A DNA stretch of 64,000 bases from positions 4,542,001 to 4,606,000 of the forward strand of contig NZ_CP150918.1 of assembly GCF_039908635.1 (NCBI RefSeq). The letters run 5' to 3'. This DNA is from Pseudomonas purpurea. GTDB lineage: Bacteria > Pseudomonadota > Gammaproteobacteria > Pseudomonadales > Pseudomonadaceae. The position numbers were made by a program, and so were the translations under genes. Below are positions 28,684 to 37,590 of this stretch, in pieces. The number at the start of each line of letters is the position of its first letter. Position 1 is the first letter of the stretch. Below the pieces are notes generated by a model, which ran no database searches, had not been told where the DNA came from, and was given only the letters and a program-made list of their open reading frames with translations.

Positions 28684-30554
28684 ACCCAGCGTTTGCCCAG
28701 ACCAACCGGCGCATCCTGATCATTGATGACACTCCTTCGATCCATCAGGACTTTCGCAAGATCCTGGGGCCCGATGCCCAGGGTGAAAGTGCCCTGGCCG
28801 ATACCGAGGCGTGCCTGTTCGGTACACCCCCCAAAAGCCGTCCAACCTTTGACCTCGACTCAGCCTATCAAGGCAAAGAGGCGCTGGACCTGGTCACCCG
28901 CGCCCAGGCGGAGGGCCGGCCTTATGCCCTGGCCTTCACGGACATGCGCATGCCACCTGGCTGGGATGGCCTGGAAACCATCGAGCGCTTGTGGAAAGTC
29001 GACCCAAACCTGCAAATCGCCTTGTGCACGGCATTTTCCGATTACTCCTGGGAAGCGATGGCCGAACGGCTGGAGTTCGGTGACCAGTTGCTGGTGCTGA
29101 AGAAGCCGTTCGACAGCCTGGAAATCCGTCAGATGGCCAGTGCCCTGACGTGGAAATGGCAGATGGCCCAGGACGCCGCCCTCAAGATGCTCAGCCTTGA
29201 GCGAACCATCGAGGAGCGCGTCCATGAGTTGCTCAAGGTCTCCCACCTGTTGCAGTACGACGTCCTCACCGAACTGCCCAACAGCACCTTGCTCGGTGAT
29301 CGCCTGAATCAGGCCCTGGCCCTTTCACGGCGCCATGACAAACAACTGGCGGTGATGTTTCTGGGCCTTGACCGCTTCAAGCGCATCAACAATGCCCTGG
29401 GCCACCCGACCGGCGATGAAATGCTCAAGCGCGTCGGCCAGAGCCTGGTGAGCAGCGTGCGCGAGTCCGACTCGGTGTTTCGCTACGGCGCGGACGAGTT
29501 CGTGGTGATCCTGGCCGACATCCACCACCCCCAGCAGACCAAAGGCGTCGCTGAAAAACTCCTGGCCGCGGTCAGCACACCCCAGCATATCGCCGGCCAT
29601 GACCTGCGCGTGACCGCCAGCCTGGGTATCAGCATCTACCCCGACGACGGCTTCGATGCCGTGGCGCTGATCAAAAAAGCCGAAACCGCGATGCGTAACG
29701 TCAAGGAAAGCGGCCCGAACGATTTCAGCTTCTTCATTGACGAAATGAACCTGCGCGCACGCCAACAACAAAGCATCGAATCGGGCATTCGCCTGGCCCT
29801 GGAGCGCAACGAATTTGTTCTGCATTACCAACCCAAACTTGACCTCAACAGCGGCCGAGTGGTCGGTGCCGAAGCGTTGATACGCTGGTTCAAGCCGGAT
29901 CATGGCTGGATCTACCCGTCGGACTTCATCGGCGTGGCTGAAGACAGCGGGTTGATCGTGCCCTTGAGCAAGTGGGTGCTGGGCCAGGCCTGTCGACAGG
30001 CCTGCGCCTGGCAAAAGGCGGGGCTGCCGGCGATCTGCATGTCGGTGAACGTGTCCGCCATCGACTTTCGCCAACGCGGTTTTGTTGACGGGATTGTGGA
30101 CATATTGCGCCAGACCGGGCTTGAACCGAGTTTGCTGGAACTGGAAATCACCGAAAGTGTGTTGATGCAAAGCATCGACACCACGGTCCTGATCCTGCAA
30201 GCCATCAAGGCCTTGGGCGTCAGGTTGGCCATTGATGACTTTGGCACGGGTTATTCGAGCCTGAGCTACTTGCGCAAATTCCCGGTGGACGTCCTGAAAA
30301 TCGATCAGTCGTTCGTGCGCGGCGTGAGCTACGACAGCAACGATGCAGCGCTGGTCAGCGCCATCATCAGCCTGGGCAAGAGCCTGCACCTGAACATCAT
30401 CGCCGAAGGCATCGAGACCCTTGAGCAACTGGACTTTCTCAAAGCCCACCAGTGCGAAGAAGGCCAGGGTTATTACTTCAGCAGAGCCGTGTCCCCCGAG
30501 GACTTCGCACACTTCCTGAAACCGGCAACGCCGTATCCATTAGCAGGTCAGTAG
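28680..30554 (+). CDS. REC-GGDEF-EAL protein, likely c-di-GMP phosphodiesterase with inactive GGDEF
   Basis: 624 residues with the same receiver type as the preceding gene (acceptor Asp88 in AFTDMRMP), but no PAS. The GGDEF motif reads GADEF (270-274) and the metal-binding Asp of FLDLDRFK is Gly (FLGLDRFK), so cyclase activity is unlikely; the RxxD site (261-264) is kept. The EAL domain is complete: EAL at 398-400 in GAEALIRW, SVNVSAIDF, ELEITESVL, IDDFGTGYSSLSYL, LKIDQSF and IAEGIETLEQ. It should degrade c-di-GMP. The pairing with the preceding cyclase-type gene, in overlapping frames, looks like division of a bifunctional ancestor. Confidence 0.88.
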   Translation: MNPAFAQTNRRILIIDDTPSIHQDFRKILGPDAQGESALADTEACLFGTPPKSRPTFDLDSAYQGKEALDLVTRAQAEGRPYALAFTDMRMPPGWDGLETIERLWKVDPNLQIALCTAFSDYSWEAMAERLEFGDQLLVLKKPFDSLEIRQMASALTWKWQMAQDAALKMLSLERTIEERVHELLKVSHLLQYDVLTELPNSTLLGDRLNQALALSRRHDKQLAVMFLGLDRFKRINNALGHPTGDEMLKRVGQSLVSSVRESDSVFRYGADEFVVILADIHHPQQTKGVAEKLLAAVSTPQHIAGHDLRVTASLGISIYPDDGFDAVALIKKAETAMRNVKESGPNDFSFFIDEMNLRARQQQSIESGIRLALERNEFVLHYQPKLDLNSGRVVGAEALIRWFKPDHGWIYPSDFIGVAEDSGLIVPLSKWVLGQACRQACAWQKAGLPAICMSVNVSAIDFRQRGFVDGIVDILRQTGLEPSLLELEITESVLMQSIDTTVLILQAIKALGVRLAIDDFGTGYSSLSYLRKFPVDVLKIDQSFVRGVSYDSNDAALVSAIISLGKSLHLNIIAEGIETLEQLDFLKAHQCEEGQGYYFSRAVSPEDFAHFLKPATPYPLAGQ

Positions 30555-30579
30555 CACTGCTGCGCCAAGGAGGCTTCTG

Positions 30580-31539
30580 ATGTGGCCACACGGACCGACC
30601 CTCGTCTTGCCCCTGCTGCTTGCGGCTGCCCTGGCTGCGAGCGCCGAGCCGCTGGATGAGCCGCTGAAACCCTTGCCACCGGTGCCAAAACAGGACCCGC
30701 AGCGCGTTGAGCTTGGCCGTCTGCTGTTCAACGAACCCCGTTTATCAGTCAACAACAGCCTGTCGTGCGCCAGCTGTCATCAGCTGGAAAAAGGCGGGGC
30801 CGACGACAAAGGGTTCTCCATCGGCGTCACTGGCACCCCCGTGGCGTTCAATACCCCAAGTGTGTTCAATGCCAGCCTTAATTTCCGGCAGTTCTGGGAT
30901 GGCCGCGCCGACACCCTGGAGGCGCAAGCCCACGAAGTGGTGCAAAACCCGAGCGAGATGGGCAGTCATTGGGAGCATGTCATTGAGACCCTCACCGCCG
31001 ACCCGGCCTATCAATCGGCGTTCGGCAAGGCCTACCCCGACGGGGTGACCACCACCAATGTGCAGGATGCACTGGCCACCTACGAACGCACGCTGCTGAG
31101 CAGCAACTCGCGTTTCGACCAATACCTGCTGGGCAATACCGACATCCTCGATATCGACGAGAAGTACGGTTACCAGCGCTTCAAGGACTACGGCTGTATC
31201 GCCTGCCATCAGGGCGTGAACATCGGCGGCAACATGTTCCAGAAGTTTGGTGTGATGGGCGATTACTTCCAGGCCCGGGGCAACCCGCTGGAGTCGGACC
31301 TGGGGCGCTACCTGGTGACCAAGGACGATGAGGACCGCTACGTGTTCAAGGTCCCCAGCCTGCGCAACGTCGCGGTGACCGCACCGTACTTTCACGACGC
31401 CTCGGCCAAGACCCTCGAAGAAGCCGTGGACATCATGTTCAAGTTTCAATTGGGGCGCGTGCCGTCGACCGACGACAAAACCCTGATCATCAAATTCCTC
31501 AAGACCCTGACCGGTGAATGGGGAGGCAAGCCGTTATGA
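30580..31539 (+). CDS. Di-haem cytochrome c peroxidase family protein
   Basis: 319 residues, exported (hydrophobic LVLPLLLAAALAASA after the start). Two haem c sites are visible, SCASCHQ and CIACHQG, plus the family segments RVELGRLLFNEPRLS and FKVPSLRNVAVTAPYFHDAS. Members reduce hydrogen peroxide with electrons from cytochrome c or azurin; MauG-like relatives oxidise other proteins. The start follows AAGGAGG. It begins 26 bases after the phosphodiesterase gene and overlaps the following kinase gene by 4 bp, which places a periplasmic redox enzyme inside a signalling operon. It may be an actuator, or it may pass a redox state to the adjacent sensor. Confidence 0.9.
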   Translation: MWPHGPTLVLPLLLAAALAASAEPLDEPLKPLPPVPKQDPQRVELGRLLFNEPRLSVNNSLSCASCHQLEKGGADDKGFSIGVTGTPVAFNTPSVFNASLNFRQFWDGRADTLEAQAHEVVQNPSEMGSHWEHVIETLTADPAYQSAFGKAYPDGVTTTNVQDALATYERTLLSSNSRFDQYLLGNTDILDIDEKYGYQRFKDYGCIACHQGVNIGGNMFQKFGVMGDYFQARGNPLESDLGRYLVTKDDEDRYVFKVPSLRNVAVTAPYFHDASAKTLEEAVDIMFKFQLGRVPSTDDKTLIIKFLKTLTGEWGGKPL

Positions 31540-33347
31540 CCGTCTCTCGCAACCTCAGCCTGGCCATCCTGGCAGGCATGGCCGCGCTCCTGGCCTCGAT
31601 CCTGCTGTTCCTGTATTTCATGTCCAGCTCCGACCAGACCACGACCTATACCGAATCACGGGACCTGATTCGCCAGATCAAACAACTGGACGCGCAATGG
31701 GAAGCTGAAATCCTCAAGGCCCGCATCGCCATCAGCCACAACTACGACCCGCTGGTTTCCCCCCTGACCGAAATGATCCGGTTGTGGGAACGGTTCGACA
31801 CGATGGAATCCAGCCATGGCCGCAACGACTCCGCACTGTGGGCAACCAGCCATGACGGTTACTTGAACGCCATCAAGGAAAAAACCCGGCTGGTGGAGCA
31901 GTTCAAATCCCACAACGCCGTGCTGCGCAACTCCCTGGCGTTTCTGCCGACCGCCGAAGACGACATCCAGAACCAGCTCGCCAACGTGAGCGACGAAGAC
32001 AAACTGCAACTGCAGAATATCGCCACCGACACCTATGACTTGCTGCTCAGCAGCCTGGAGTTTTCCCAGGTCACCACCGACGACAGGGCGGCGGACATTC
32101 TGGTGGGCCTGAACAAACTGGCGGTGAACCAGCAGCGGTTACCCGAACAATTCCATGGGCCGGTGGAGATTCTCAGCAACCACATCGCGTTGATCCTGCG
32201 CGAACAACCGATCGTCAACACGTTGCTGGAGAAGATCGAAACGATCCAGGTCGCCGAACGGCTGGACGACATCACGTCCCTGCTGAACAAGGATCAGCAG
32301 CTCAACGACGCGGTGAACCAGAAGTATCACTTCTACTTGCTGGTGTTCTCCACGCTGCTGGTGCTGTTACTGCTGTACCTGGCGATTCGCCTGATGCGCA
32401 GCTTCTCGGAGATCAATCGCGTCAACAAGGCCCTGCAAACCGCCAACGAAGAGCTTGAACAGCGGGTCGAAGAACGCACCCGGGAACTGCGCGATACCCA
32501 AAGCGAGCTGCTGGACACCGCGCGCATGGCGGGCATGGCCGAGATTGCCACCAACGTTTTGCACAATGTCGGCAACGTGCTCAACAGCGTGAACATTTCC
32601 GCCGACCTGGTGACCCGCAAGCTGCGCACCAGCAAGGCTCTCGGCCTGGGCAAGGCCATGCAACTGATCAACGAACACCCGCAAGACCTCGGGCACTTCA
32701 TCACCGAAGATGAAAAGGGCAAGTTGCTCCCCGGTTACCTGAATCAACTGGTGGACGCCATTGCACTCGAGCAGCAAGGCATCACCGATGAGCTGGCGCA
32801 GTTAAGCAAAAGCGTCGATCACATCAAGGACATCGTCGCCACGCAACAATCCTATGCCGGCGCCACCAGCCTGATGGAACCGCTGTACCTCAGCGAACTG
32901 CTTGAGGACGCCCTGCGCATGAACTCCGGCGCCCTGACCCGGCACCACGTCACGGTGGTCAAGGATTACAGTGACGTTCCGCAAGTGATGGGCGACAAAC
33001 ACCGGCTGCTACTGATCCTGATCAACCTGATCAGCAACGCCAAGTACGCCATGTCCGACCTCAGCGACCGTCCTCGGGAAATGACCCTGGGGGTCAAGGT
33101 CATCGACGCCACCACCCTGCAAGTCAGCGTCAAGGACGAAGGCGAAGGCATCGCCCCGGAGAACATGACGCGGATCTTTGCGCACGGCTTCACCACTCGC
33201 AAGGAAGGCCACGGCTTCGGCCTGCACAGTTGCGCCCTGGCCGCGATCGAAATGAACGGCCACCTCACCGCCCACAGTGACGGGCCGGGCAAAGGCGCGC
33301 TGTTCACCTTGCAAATCCCCTTGAAAACCGTGGCAGGTGAAGCATGA
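31536..33347 (+). CDS. Membrane histidine kinase with all-helical periplasmic domain
   Basis: 603 residues. The first transmembrane helix (LAILAGMAALLASILLFLYF) is followed by an entirely alpha-helical periplasmic region of about 230 residues, which resembles the DAHL type of sensor, a second transmembrane helix near residues 264-286, a coiled coil, and the kinase core. The phospho-acceptor region is TNVLHNVGNVLNSV with His343, a variant HN-x-GN box rather than HE-x-x-P. The ATPase domain has LINLISNAKYAM and DEGEGI, and FGLHSC replaces the usual GLGL. The ATG at 31536 overlaps the peroxidase stop. It probably senses a periplasmic cue linked to the peroxidase and signals to the three receiver proteins nearby. 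Confidence 0.85.
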   Translation: MTVSRNLSLAILAGMAALLASILLFLYFMSSSDQTTTYTESRDLIRQIKQLDAQWEAEILKARIAISHNYDPLVSPLTEMIRLWERFDTMESSHGRNDSALWATSHDGYLNAIKEKTRLVEQFKSHNAVLRNSLAFLPTAEDDIQNQLANVSDEDKLQLQNIATDTYDLLLSSLEFSQVTTDDRAADILVGLNKLAVNQQRLPEQFHGPVEILSNHIALILREQPIVNTLLEKIETIQVAERLDDITSLLNKDQQLNDAVNQKYHFYLLVFSTLLVLLLLYLAIRLMRSFSEINRVNKALQTANEELEQRVEERTRELRDTQSELLDTARMAGMAEIATNVLHNVGNVLNSVNISADLVTRKLRTSKALGLGKAMQLINEHPQDLGHFITEDEKGKLLPGYLNQLVDAIALEQQGITDELAQLSKSVDHIKDIVATQQSYAGATSLMEPLYLSELLEDALRMNSGALTRHHVTVVKDYSDVPQVMGDKHRLLLILINLISNAKYAMSDLSDRPREMTLGVKVIDATTLQVSVKDEGEGIAPENMTRIFAHGFTTRKEGHGFGLHSCALAAIEMNGHLTAHSDGPGKGALFTLQIPLKTVAGEA

Positions 33348-34750
33348 GCACCCCGCCGAACCGGCGCATACTGTTGATCGACGACACCCCGTCGATACAT
33401 GAGGACTTTCGCAAGATCCTGACGCCCGAAGCGCAGCACACTGCCGAGCTGGACGACATGGAGGCCGCGTTGTTCGGCAGCGAGGCCAAACCCGCGGCAA
33501 CGCTGTTTGAACTGGACTCGGCTTATGGTGGCCAGGAAGGCTTGAGTAAACTGCTGCAAGCCATGGAGGAGCAACGCCCCTACGCACTGGCCTTCGTCGA
33601 TATGCGCATGCCCCAAGGCTGGGACGGCGCCGAAACCATCGAGCACTTGTGGAAAGAAGACCCGCGCCTGCAAGTGGTGGTCTGCACTGCCTACTCCGAC
33701 CACTCATGGGACGAACTGCTGGAGCGCTTGCAGGCCCGTGACCGTCTGTTGATTCTGAAAAAGCCCTTCGACAACATCGAAGTCCAGCAAATGGCCAACA
33801 CCCTGACGTCCAAGTGGGACATGACCCAACGCGCCAGCGTGCAACTGGACCAATTGGGCCACCTGGTGGAGCGCCGGACCCAGCAATACCGGCAGGCGAG
33901 CGTCGATCTGCAACAGGAAATCGATGAGCGCAAACTGCTCGAAAGCCAACTGGTGCAGTCGGAAAAACTTGCCTCCCTGGGCCAACTCGCGGCCGGGGTT
34001 GCCCATGAAATCAACAACCCCATTGGCTTCATTTCCTCCAACCTCGGCGCGCTGGACGGCTACTTCAAGCAACTGCAGGAAATGCTCGACGCCTACCTGG
34101 ACGCCGAGGAAGCCATCGGTTCGAGTGAGCTGATCGCACGCCTGAAAGCGTTGCGTGAGCGGATCGAGCTGGACTTCCTGCGCGACGACATTCCGCAGTT
34201 GATCAAGGAGTCCAAGGACGGCATCGCCCGGGTCGGGCAAATCGTCAAGGACCTCAAGGATTTTTCCAGGGTGGACCCCACGCAGGAATGGCAGTGGGCC
34301 AACCTGCAACACGGCATCGACTCGACGCTGAACATCGTCGCCAATGAAATCAAGTACAAGGCCGATGTGGTCAAGCTGTACCAGCCCCTCCCGGACGTCG
34401 AATGCCTGCCCTCGCAAATCAATCAGGTGGTCATGAACCTCATCGTCAACGCCGCCCAGGCCATAGGGCCCGAGCGCGGCACCATTACCTTGAGCAACGG
34501 GCTTGAAGGGGAAAAGGTCTGGATAGAAGTCGCTGACACCGGTTCAGGCATCGAGCCGCACAGTTTGCAGAAAATCTTCGACCCGTTTTTCACCACCAAA
34601 CCGGTGGGCCAGGGCACCGGTCTTGGCCTGTCGCTGTCGTACGGCATCGTGAAAAAGCATCGTGGCGAGATTTCGGTGCGCAGTGAGGTCGGGGTGGGGA
34701 CAACGTTTCGGATTGAACTGCCGCTGCGACAATCAAAACCCGCGGCTTGA
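33344..34750 (+). CDS. Receiver-histidine kinase protein (REC first)
   Basis: 468 residues: an N-terminal receiver (ILLIDDTPSIHEDF; acceptor Asp86 in AFVDMRMP), a coiled coil (about 165-205), then HisKA with His221 in GVAHEINNPIGF and an ATPase domain (LIVNAAQAIG, DTGSGI, GTGLGLSLSYG). It has no transmembrane segment. The receiver is the same unusual type as in the two upstream GGDEF-EAL proteins, with about 30 extra residues before the acceptor Asp. A cytoplasmic REC-kinase after a membrane kinase suggests a phosphorelay in which this protein is activated by the upstream sensor and then phosphorylates further partners. It overlaps the preceding gene by 4 bp. Confidence 0.87.
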   Translation: MSTPPNRRILLIDDTPSIHEDFRKILTPEAQHTAELDDMEAALFGSEAKPAATLFELDSAYGGQEGLSKLLQAMEEQRPYALAFVDMRMPQGWDGAETIEHLWKEDPRLQVVVCTAYSDHSWDELLERLQARDRLLILKKPFDNIEVQQMANTLTSKWDMTQRASVQLDQLGHLVERRTQQYRQASVDLQQEIDERKLLESQLVQSEKLASLGQLAAGVAHEINNPIGFISSNLGALDGYFKQLQEMLDAYLDAEEAIGSSELIARLKALRERIELDFLRDDIPQLIKESKDGIARVGQIVKDLKDFSRVDPTQEWQWANLQHGIDSTLNIVANEIKYKADVVKLYQPLPDVECLPSQINQVVMNLIVNAAQAIGPERGTITLSNGLEGEKVWIEVADTGSGIEPHSLQKIFDPFFTTKPVGQGTGLGLSLSYGIVKKHRGEISVRSEVGVGTTFRIELPLRQSKPAA

Positions 34751-34893
34751 CCAGCGGCGAAAGCGGCGTCGGGTTCAGTGCCGCGGTTGCCCACGGCAGG
34801 CAGAGTGATTGCCCGCGCAGTCACGGTGCGCCAGTATGTGCGCCTGCAACCGGCCAGCGCGTGACGCGGCCAAGTCATCCGACAGGGCTGGAT

Positions 34894-35688
34894 ATGACGC
34901 ACTCGCTGCAAGACATCGCCTGGCATCGCTCGGTCGGGCAACTGATCGACGCGCTGGATAAACCCGTCTTCTGGACCCGACTGGTGCGTCAGTTGGGTCA
35001 GTACGTGACCTTCGACAGCTGGGTCGCCCTGCTTTTCAATGGCGAACAAGCGCCCCTGGTGTTTGCCGAATGCCCGAGTGAAGACGGCCGCCCCGACCTG
35101 CTGTTCCAGGATTACCTCAAGGGCCTGTTCCTGCTCGACCCGTTCTACCTCAATTGCCGCGAGCACACGCGCACCGGGCTCTATCGCCTGGCCGACGTGG
35201 CGCCGGAGCATTTCGAGCAAACCGAGTATTACCAGCGCTACTTTCGTCTGAATGTGGTGGCCGACGAAATCCAGTTCAATTGTCTGCTCGAAGGCGAACG
35301 CATCCTGTGCCTGTCGCTGGGCAGCAAACAACACTTTGACCCCGAGCAGATGGCGCTGCTGTCGCTGATCGAGCCCTGGGTGTTGAGCCTGATGCGTCAG
35401 CGCCTTGCCCATGACCTGCGCGAAATGCCCGTGCAAACCGCCCCGGACATCGACTGGCGGGCCCGGCTGGTGGCCTCGGTGCAGCAACTCAACGGCGTGC
35501 AACTGACCGCCCGCGAACTGGATGTCGGGCGCCTGATGCTCGGCGGTTGCTCCAGCAAGGACATCGCTCGTAAGCTGCAAATCTCTGTTGAAACCGTGAA
35601 AGTCCATAAGAAACACATCTACAGCAAGCTAGGGATCAAATCCCAGGCCGAGCTGTTTTCGATCTTTCTCCAGGCACAAAATGCCTGA
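34894..35688 (+). CDS. LuxR-type transcription regulator
   Basis: A 264-residue protein. The C-terminal helix-turn-helix is LTARELDVGRLMLGGCSSKD followed by IARKLQISVETVKVHKKHIY, a typical LuxR/GerE domain. The N-terminal 190 residues are not a receiver or a recognised acyl-homoserine-lactone domain; they resemble the uncharacterised N-terminal domain seen in many orphan LuxR regulators. The start at 34894 (MTHSLQDIAWH) is preferred; the longer frame upstream has an atypical composition. It lies 143 bases after the REC-kinase gene on the same strand and may be the transcription output of that locus, or an independent gene. Confidence 0.82.
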   Translation: MTHSLQDIAWHRSVGQLIDALDKPVFWTRLVRQLGQYVTFDSWVALLFNGEQAPLVFAECPSEDGRPDLLFQDYLKGLFLLDPFYLNCREHTRTGLYRLADVAPEHFEQTEYYQRYFRLNVVADEIQFNCLLEGERILCLSLGSKQHFDPEQMALLSLIEPWVLSLMRQRLAHDLREMPVQTAPDIDWRARLVASVQQLNGVQLTARELDVGRLMLGGCSSKDIARKLQISVETVKVHKKHIYSKLGIKSQAELFSIFLQAQNA

Positions 35689-35713
35689 CACCCTGTTCTG
35701 GCACAGGAGATCT

Positions 35714-35861
35714 CTGTGGCGAGGGCGCTTGCTCCCGCTGGATCGCGTAGCGATCCCAAAACAGGCAATACATTCGGTCAGACAAAGCCCGTCAGCAGGT
35801 TTTGCGACTGATGCGCAGCCGAGCGGGACGATGCGGCGCTCCAACAAGCTTCCTCGCCACA
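35714..35861. repeat. REPIN with a disrupted right arm, GTGGCGAGGGAGC family
   Basis: Left arm TCTGTGGCGAGGGCGCTTGC starts near 35712. The right arm should read GCGGGAGCAAGCTCCCTCGCC but reads GCGGGACGATGCGGCGCTCC then AACAAGCTTCCTCGCCACA (to 35861), so about 15 extra bases split it. It is probably no longer mobile. Confidence 0.8.
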
Positions 35862-35915
35862 GAAACCTGTATGCCACTGCCCTACATTTACCGAGTCCGA
35901 ACCCAAGGAAACCGT

Positions 35916-37532
35916 ATGAGCCTGTCCCTCCTGAGCCGCTACGCCTTCTTTGCCGTCTGCGTGATATTTACCCTCGCCAGCCTGCCGTTTCTTGAACATG
36001 ACTGGCTCTGGCCGATCAGCATCGTCACCGGCCTGCTGAGCCTGCTGGGCATTTTCGACCTGCTGCAAAGCCCCCACGCGGTGCGCCGCAACTACCCGAT
36101 CCTGGGCAACATCCGCTACCTGGTAGAAGGCATCCGCCCGGAAATCCGCCAGTACCTGCTCGAATCCGACAGCGACGCCCTGCCCTTCTCCCGCGCCCAG
36201 CGCTCGCTGGTTTACTCGCGAGCCAAAAATGAAAGCGCCGACAAACCCTTCGGCACGCTGATCGACGTGTACCAGTCGGGCTTCGAATTCATCGGCCACT
36301 CCATGCGCCCGGCGCCGTTGAGCGACCCGAGCGGCTTTCGGGTGATTGTCGGCGGTCCGCAGTGCACCCAGCCGTATTCGGCGTCGGTGTTCAACATCTC
36401 GGCGATGAGTTTTGGTTCGCTGAGCGCCAACGCCATTCGCGCGCTGAACCAGGGCGCCAAACTCGGCAATTTCGCCCACGACACCGGCGAAGGCAGCATC
36501 AGCCCCTATCACCGTGAACACGGTGGCGACCTGACCTGGGAACTGGGCAGCGGGTACTTCGGCTGCCGCACCGCTGACGGCCGGTTCGACCCGGAACGCT
36601 TCGCCGCCCAGGCACAGACCCCACAAGTGCGGATGATCGAAATCAAAATGAGCCAGGGCGCCAAGCCCGGCCACGGTGGCATCCTGCCCAAACACAAGGT
36701 GACCAAGGAAATCGCGCAAACACGCGGCATCATGATGGGCGAAGACTGCGTGTCGCCGTCGCGGCACAGCGCGTTTTCCACGCCCATCGAGATGATGCAC
36801 TTCATCAAGCAACTGCGTGAGCTGTCGGGCGGTAAACCGGTGGGCTTCAAATTCTGCCTGGGCCACCCGTGGGAGTTCATGGGCATCGCCAAGGCCATGC
36901 TGGAAACCGGCATCCTGCCGGACTTCATCGTGGTCGATGGCAAGGAAGGCGGGACCGGCGCCGCGCCCGTGGAGTTCACCGACCACATTGGCGTGCCGAT
37001 GCGCGAAGGGCTGCTGTTCGTGCACAACACCCTGGTGGGCCTGAACCTGCGGGACAAAATCAAACTCGGCGCCAGCGGCAAGATTGTCAGCGCCTTCGAC
37101 ATCGCCAGCGTCCTGGCCATCGGCGCCGACTGGGCCAACTCGGCTCGCGGTTTCATGTTCGCCATCGGCTGTATCCAGTCGCAGAGCTGCCACACCAACA
37201 AGTGCCCGACCGGCGTCGCCACCCAGGACACCCTGCGCCAGCGTGCCCTGGTGGTGCCGGACAAAGCCCAGCGGGTGTTCAATTTCCACCGCAGCACCCT
37301 CAAGGCCCTCGCCGAAATGCTCGCCGCCGCCGGCCTCGAACACCCCTCGCAGTTGTCGGCCAAACACCTGGTACGGCGCATGTCGGCGACCGAAATCAAA
37401 CTGTTCTCGCAGTTGCATGTGTTCCTCAAACCCGGCGAATTGCTGACCGGCGAAGTCAACGGCGAGTTCTATTCGCGGATGTGGCAGATGGCACGGGCCG
37501 ACAGCTTCGAGCCCAATGACGTCGCCGCCTGA
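35916..37532 (+). CDS. FMN-binding glutamate-synthase-like protein
   Basis: 538 residues. After a start with good ribosome site (AAGGAAACCGT ATG) come two hydrophobic helices (YAFFAVCVIFTLASLPFL and a second to about residue 50), then a domain like the FMN barrel of the glutamate synthase large subunit: SAMSFGSLS, HRTGEGS-type region read here as DTGEGSISPYH, EIKMSQGAKPGHGG, GKEGGTGAAP, and a Cys cluster CIQSQSCHTNKCPTGVA resembling the [3Fe-4S] site. It lacks the amidotransferase domain, so it is not a complete glutamate synthase. Such stand-alone proteins are common in Pseudomonas and their reaction is not established. A membrane anchor is likely. Confidence 0.85.
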   Translation: MSLSLLSRYAFFAVCVIFTLASLPFLEHDWLWPISIVTGLLSLLGIFDLLQSPHAVRRNYPILGNIRYLVEGIRPEIRQYLLESDSDALPFSRAQRSLVYSRAKNESADKPFGTLIDVYQSGFEFIGHSMRPAPLSDPSGFRVIVGGPQCTQPYSASVFNISAMSFGSLSANAIRALNQGAKLGNFAHDTGEGSISPYHREHGGDLTWELGSGYFGCRTADGRFDPERFAAQAQTPQVRMIEIKMSQGAKPGHGGILPKHKVTKEIAQTRGIMMGEDCVSPSRHSAFSTPIEMMHFIKQLRELSGGKPVGFKFCLGHPWEFMGIAKAMLETGILPDFIVVDGKEGGTGAAPVEFTDHIGVPMREGLLFVHNTLVGLNLRDKIKLGASGKIVSAFDIASVLAIGADWANSARGFMFAIGCIQSQSCHTNKCPTGVATQDTLRQRALVVPDKAQRVFNFHRSTLKALAEMLAAAGLEHPSQLSAKHLVRRMSATEIKLFSQLHVFLKPGELLTGEVNGEFYSRMWQMARADSFEPNDVAA

Positions 37533-37590
37533 AAACACCCACCACGCCGATCCCTTGCGGGGTTGGCCCTGTCCCCAAGGAAGGACGTTT

